64,000 nt of DNA from Stercorarius parasiticus (lineage: Eukaryota > Chordata > Aves > Charadriiformes > Stercorariidae). The translations under genes and the position numbers were made by a program. Numbering within the stretch: position 1 is the stretch's first letter; the number at the start of each line of letters is the position of its first letter. A model generated the notes under the pieces. It was not told the origin of the DNA, ran no database searches, and worked only from the letters and a program-made list of their open reading frames with translations. Shown piece by piece: positions 62,799 through 64,000 of the stretch. The stretch is taken from contig VWZL01002800.1 of assembly GCA_013396915.1 (NCBI GenBank), forward strand, positions 163,236 to 227,235, in the 5' to 3' direction.

Positions 62799-64000
62799 GT
62801 AATTTAAGTAGCACTCTGAGTGTTTGATGGCTACTGAATACTCCGAGCAGGATGCACCCGCTGTGCTGTTGAACGCACCAATACATCATAATGTTCTGTT
62901 TACTTCAACAGCATGTTAATGGATGACAGAAACACAGTAGGACAGAGACGTTTTAATTTCAGAGCCTGCTTTTTCCCCTAACCTGTTTGCTTGCTTTGCT
63001 TTTAATCACAGAATACTGCACACACATGGTCCATAAAGTGGTCACTTGGTCAAGTCCATAAAAAATAACTGTGGTAGTGTGACCCCATGCAACAGCAGAG
63101 AGGTTCATAAACCCTATTTATAGCCACATGGTTGTCATGTGAGCAAGAAGTATGACAAAAATAAAGGCCAGTTCTGTAAAAGAAATGGCTGAGCAAACAA
63201 ACAAGCCGTTCAGAACATGTTCTTCACTATTAAGCAACACTTCCTGTCCTTAAAAGCAGTTCCTAACTCACTTTAAGAGGAATCGAAGAAGGATATTGGG
63301 ACCAAGGTACTATTTGATACCATTTATGGTTTGCATCTTGTCTCTGCTCAAAGCATGCCTATGTGGCAGTCAGATGACTTCAGTCCATGCCAGTCAAACT
63401 GACAACTGGTGCAAACTTGCACTAGTTGATTTACAGTGGCCTTAGTTGTCCCCAGAATGCAGGCATCTTTGGTCCCAGGTGAGCCTGGGGACCTCAAGGT
63501 CCCTTCTGCCACAACACAGGCCAGGTAGAGCAAAGGTAGCCACGGTATGTTTGGAAGAGCTATGGTCATGCCTCTGGACTGTAATACCCATGTATCTTAA
63601 ATGGTTATTTTAAAGTCCCTCTTACATCATGATCATCTCTTTAGGCTGATTTTAAAATAAGCAGGTAGAGCTGCAGGGAAGTTTCAGAGTTGTCAGAGCA
63701 CCCCAGTTAGTTTCAGAAGCTCTGCTTTCCTTCCATTCACTTCCATCTCCATCCTGATAATGCTCCAATAATTCATGTGCAAGGGCTATGAGTTTAAAGA
63801 CCATGCACAGCAAGCACTACTGCTAAGACAGGTCCTGGAAAATTACTACATTTCACACAGCATAGAAATATCACAAAGAGTAATAGAGAAATGATACATG
63901 AGCAACCAATTACGTAAATCCTGTAAGCCAGAGAGACAAAAAAAAATTAAGTTCAGAGGTTTCTCCAATTGTGTATTGAATTACAAGGGGGGGGGGGGAA
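62799..64000 (+). other. LY86: LY86 intron 3, partial
   Basis: Sequence after the GTAATT donor at 62799 continues to the window edge with no sign of the next LY86 exon: the expected ML-domain continuation after KKKG is not found in any frame. No repeat element is recognised except the terminal G run. Confidence 0.85.
63987..63998. repeat. Poly-G run, 12 bases
   Basis: Twelve consecutive G lie at the very end of the window. Long G runs are prone to miscalling, and this one could continue as a G-rich repeat past the edge. Confidence 0.9.

Noticed and set aside
1..64000. CRISPR arrays, bacterial operons, rRNA, tRNA or viral genes
   Set aside because: There are no regularly spaced direct repeats, no cloverleaf I could support, and no gene of those kinds. 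The sequence is ordinary vertebrate DNA.

Overview
This is vertebrate nuclear DNA, most likely from a bird. It has one spliced protein-coding gene with long introns and GT/AG splice sites. It also carries several CR1 non-LTR retrotransposon fragments with avian-type 3' ends, and it is otherwise low-density, CpG-poor, noncoding sequence. Nothing prokaryotic or viral is visible: there are no compact operons, and the many open frames of 60-190 codons look like chance. Two isolated N bases (22599 and 22931), one of them at the end of a T run, suggest a draft consensus.

Layout. Positions 1 to about 46490 are intergenic and contain no gene I can recognise. This part holds at least five CR1 pieces: 16131-16612 (minus), 26853-27017 (plus), a minus-strand copy split into 27768-27889 and 29032-29300, the younger plus-strand copy 27890-29028 inserted inside it, and 40735-41176 (minus). 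A likely ancient MIR-type SINE remnant is at about 34810-34890. The rest is unique-looking sequence with short simple repeats.

From about 46490 to the right edge is the 5' part of LY86 (lymphocyte antigen 86, MD-1) on the plus strand. Three coding exons are present: 47172-47292, 61218-61304 and 62670-62798. They are separated by introns of 13,925 and 1,365 bp and encode residues 1-112 plus the first base of codon 113. The remaining 3' exons lie beyond position 64000. The product is a secreted ML-domain protein that pairs with the TLR-like receptor RP105 (CD180) on B cells and myeloid cells. All three introns are phase 1, so exons 2 and 3 are symmetric and could be skipped without changing frame.

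I found no clearly undescribed biological system. The points most worth a second look are the CR1-into-CR1 nesting with a loss-of-catalytic-Asp change in the younger copy, the skippable symmetric exons of LY86, and the LY86 upstream region: a minimal ATG-TAG uORF, an (ACC)5 run touching the start codon, and RUNX/Myb/C/EBP-like motifs.
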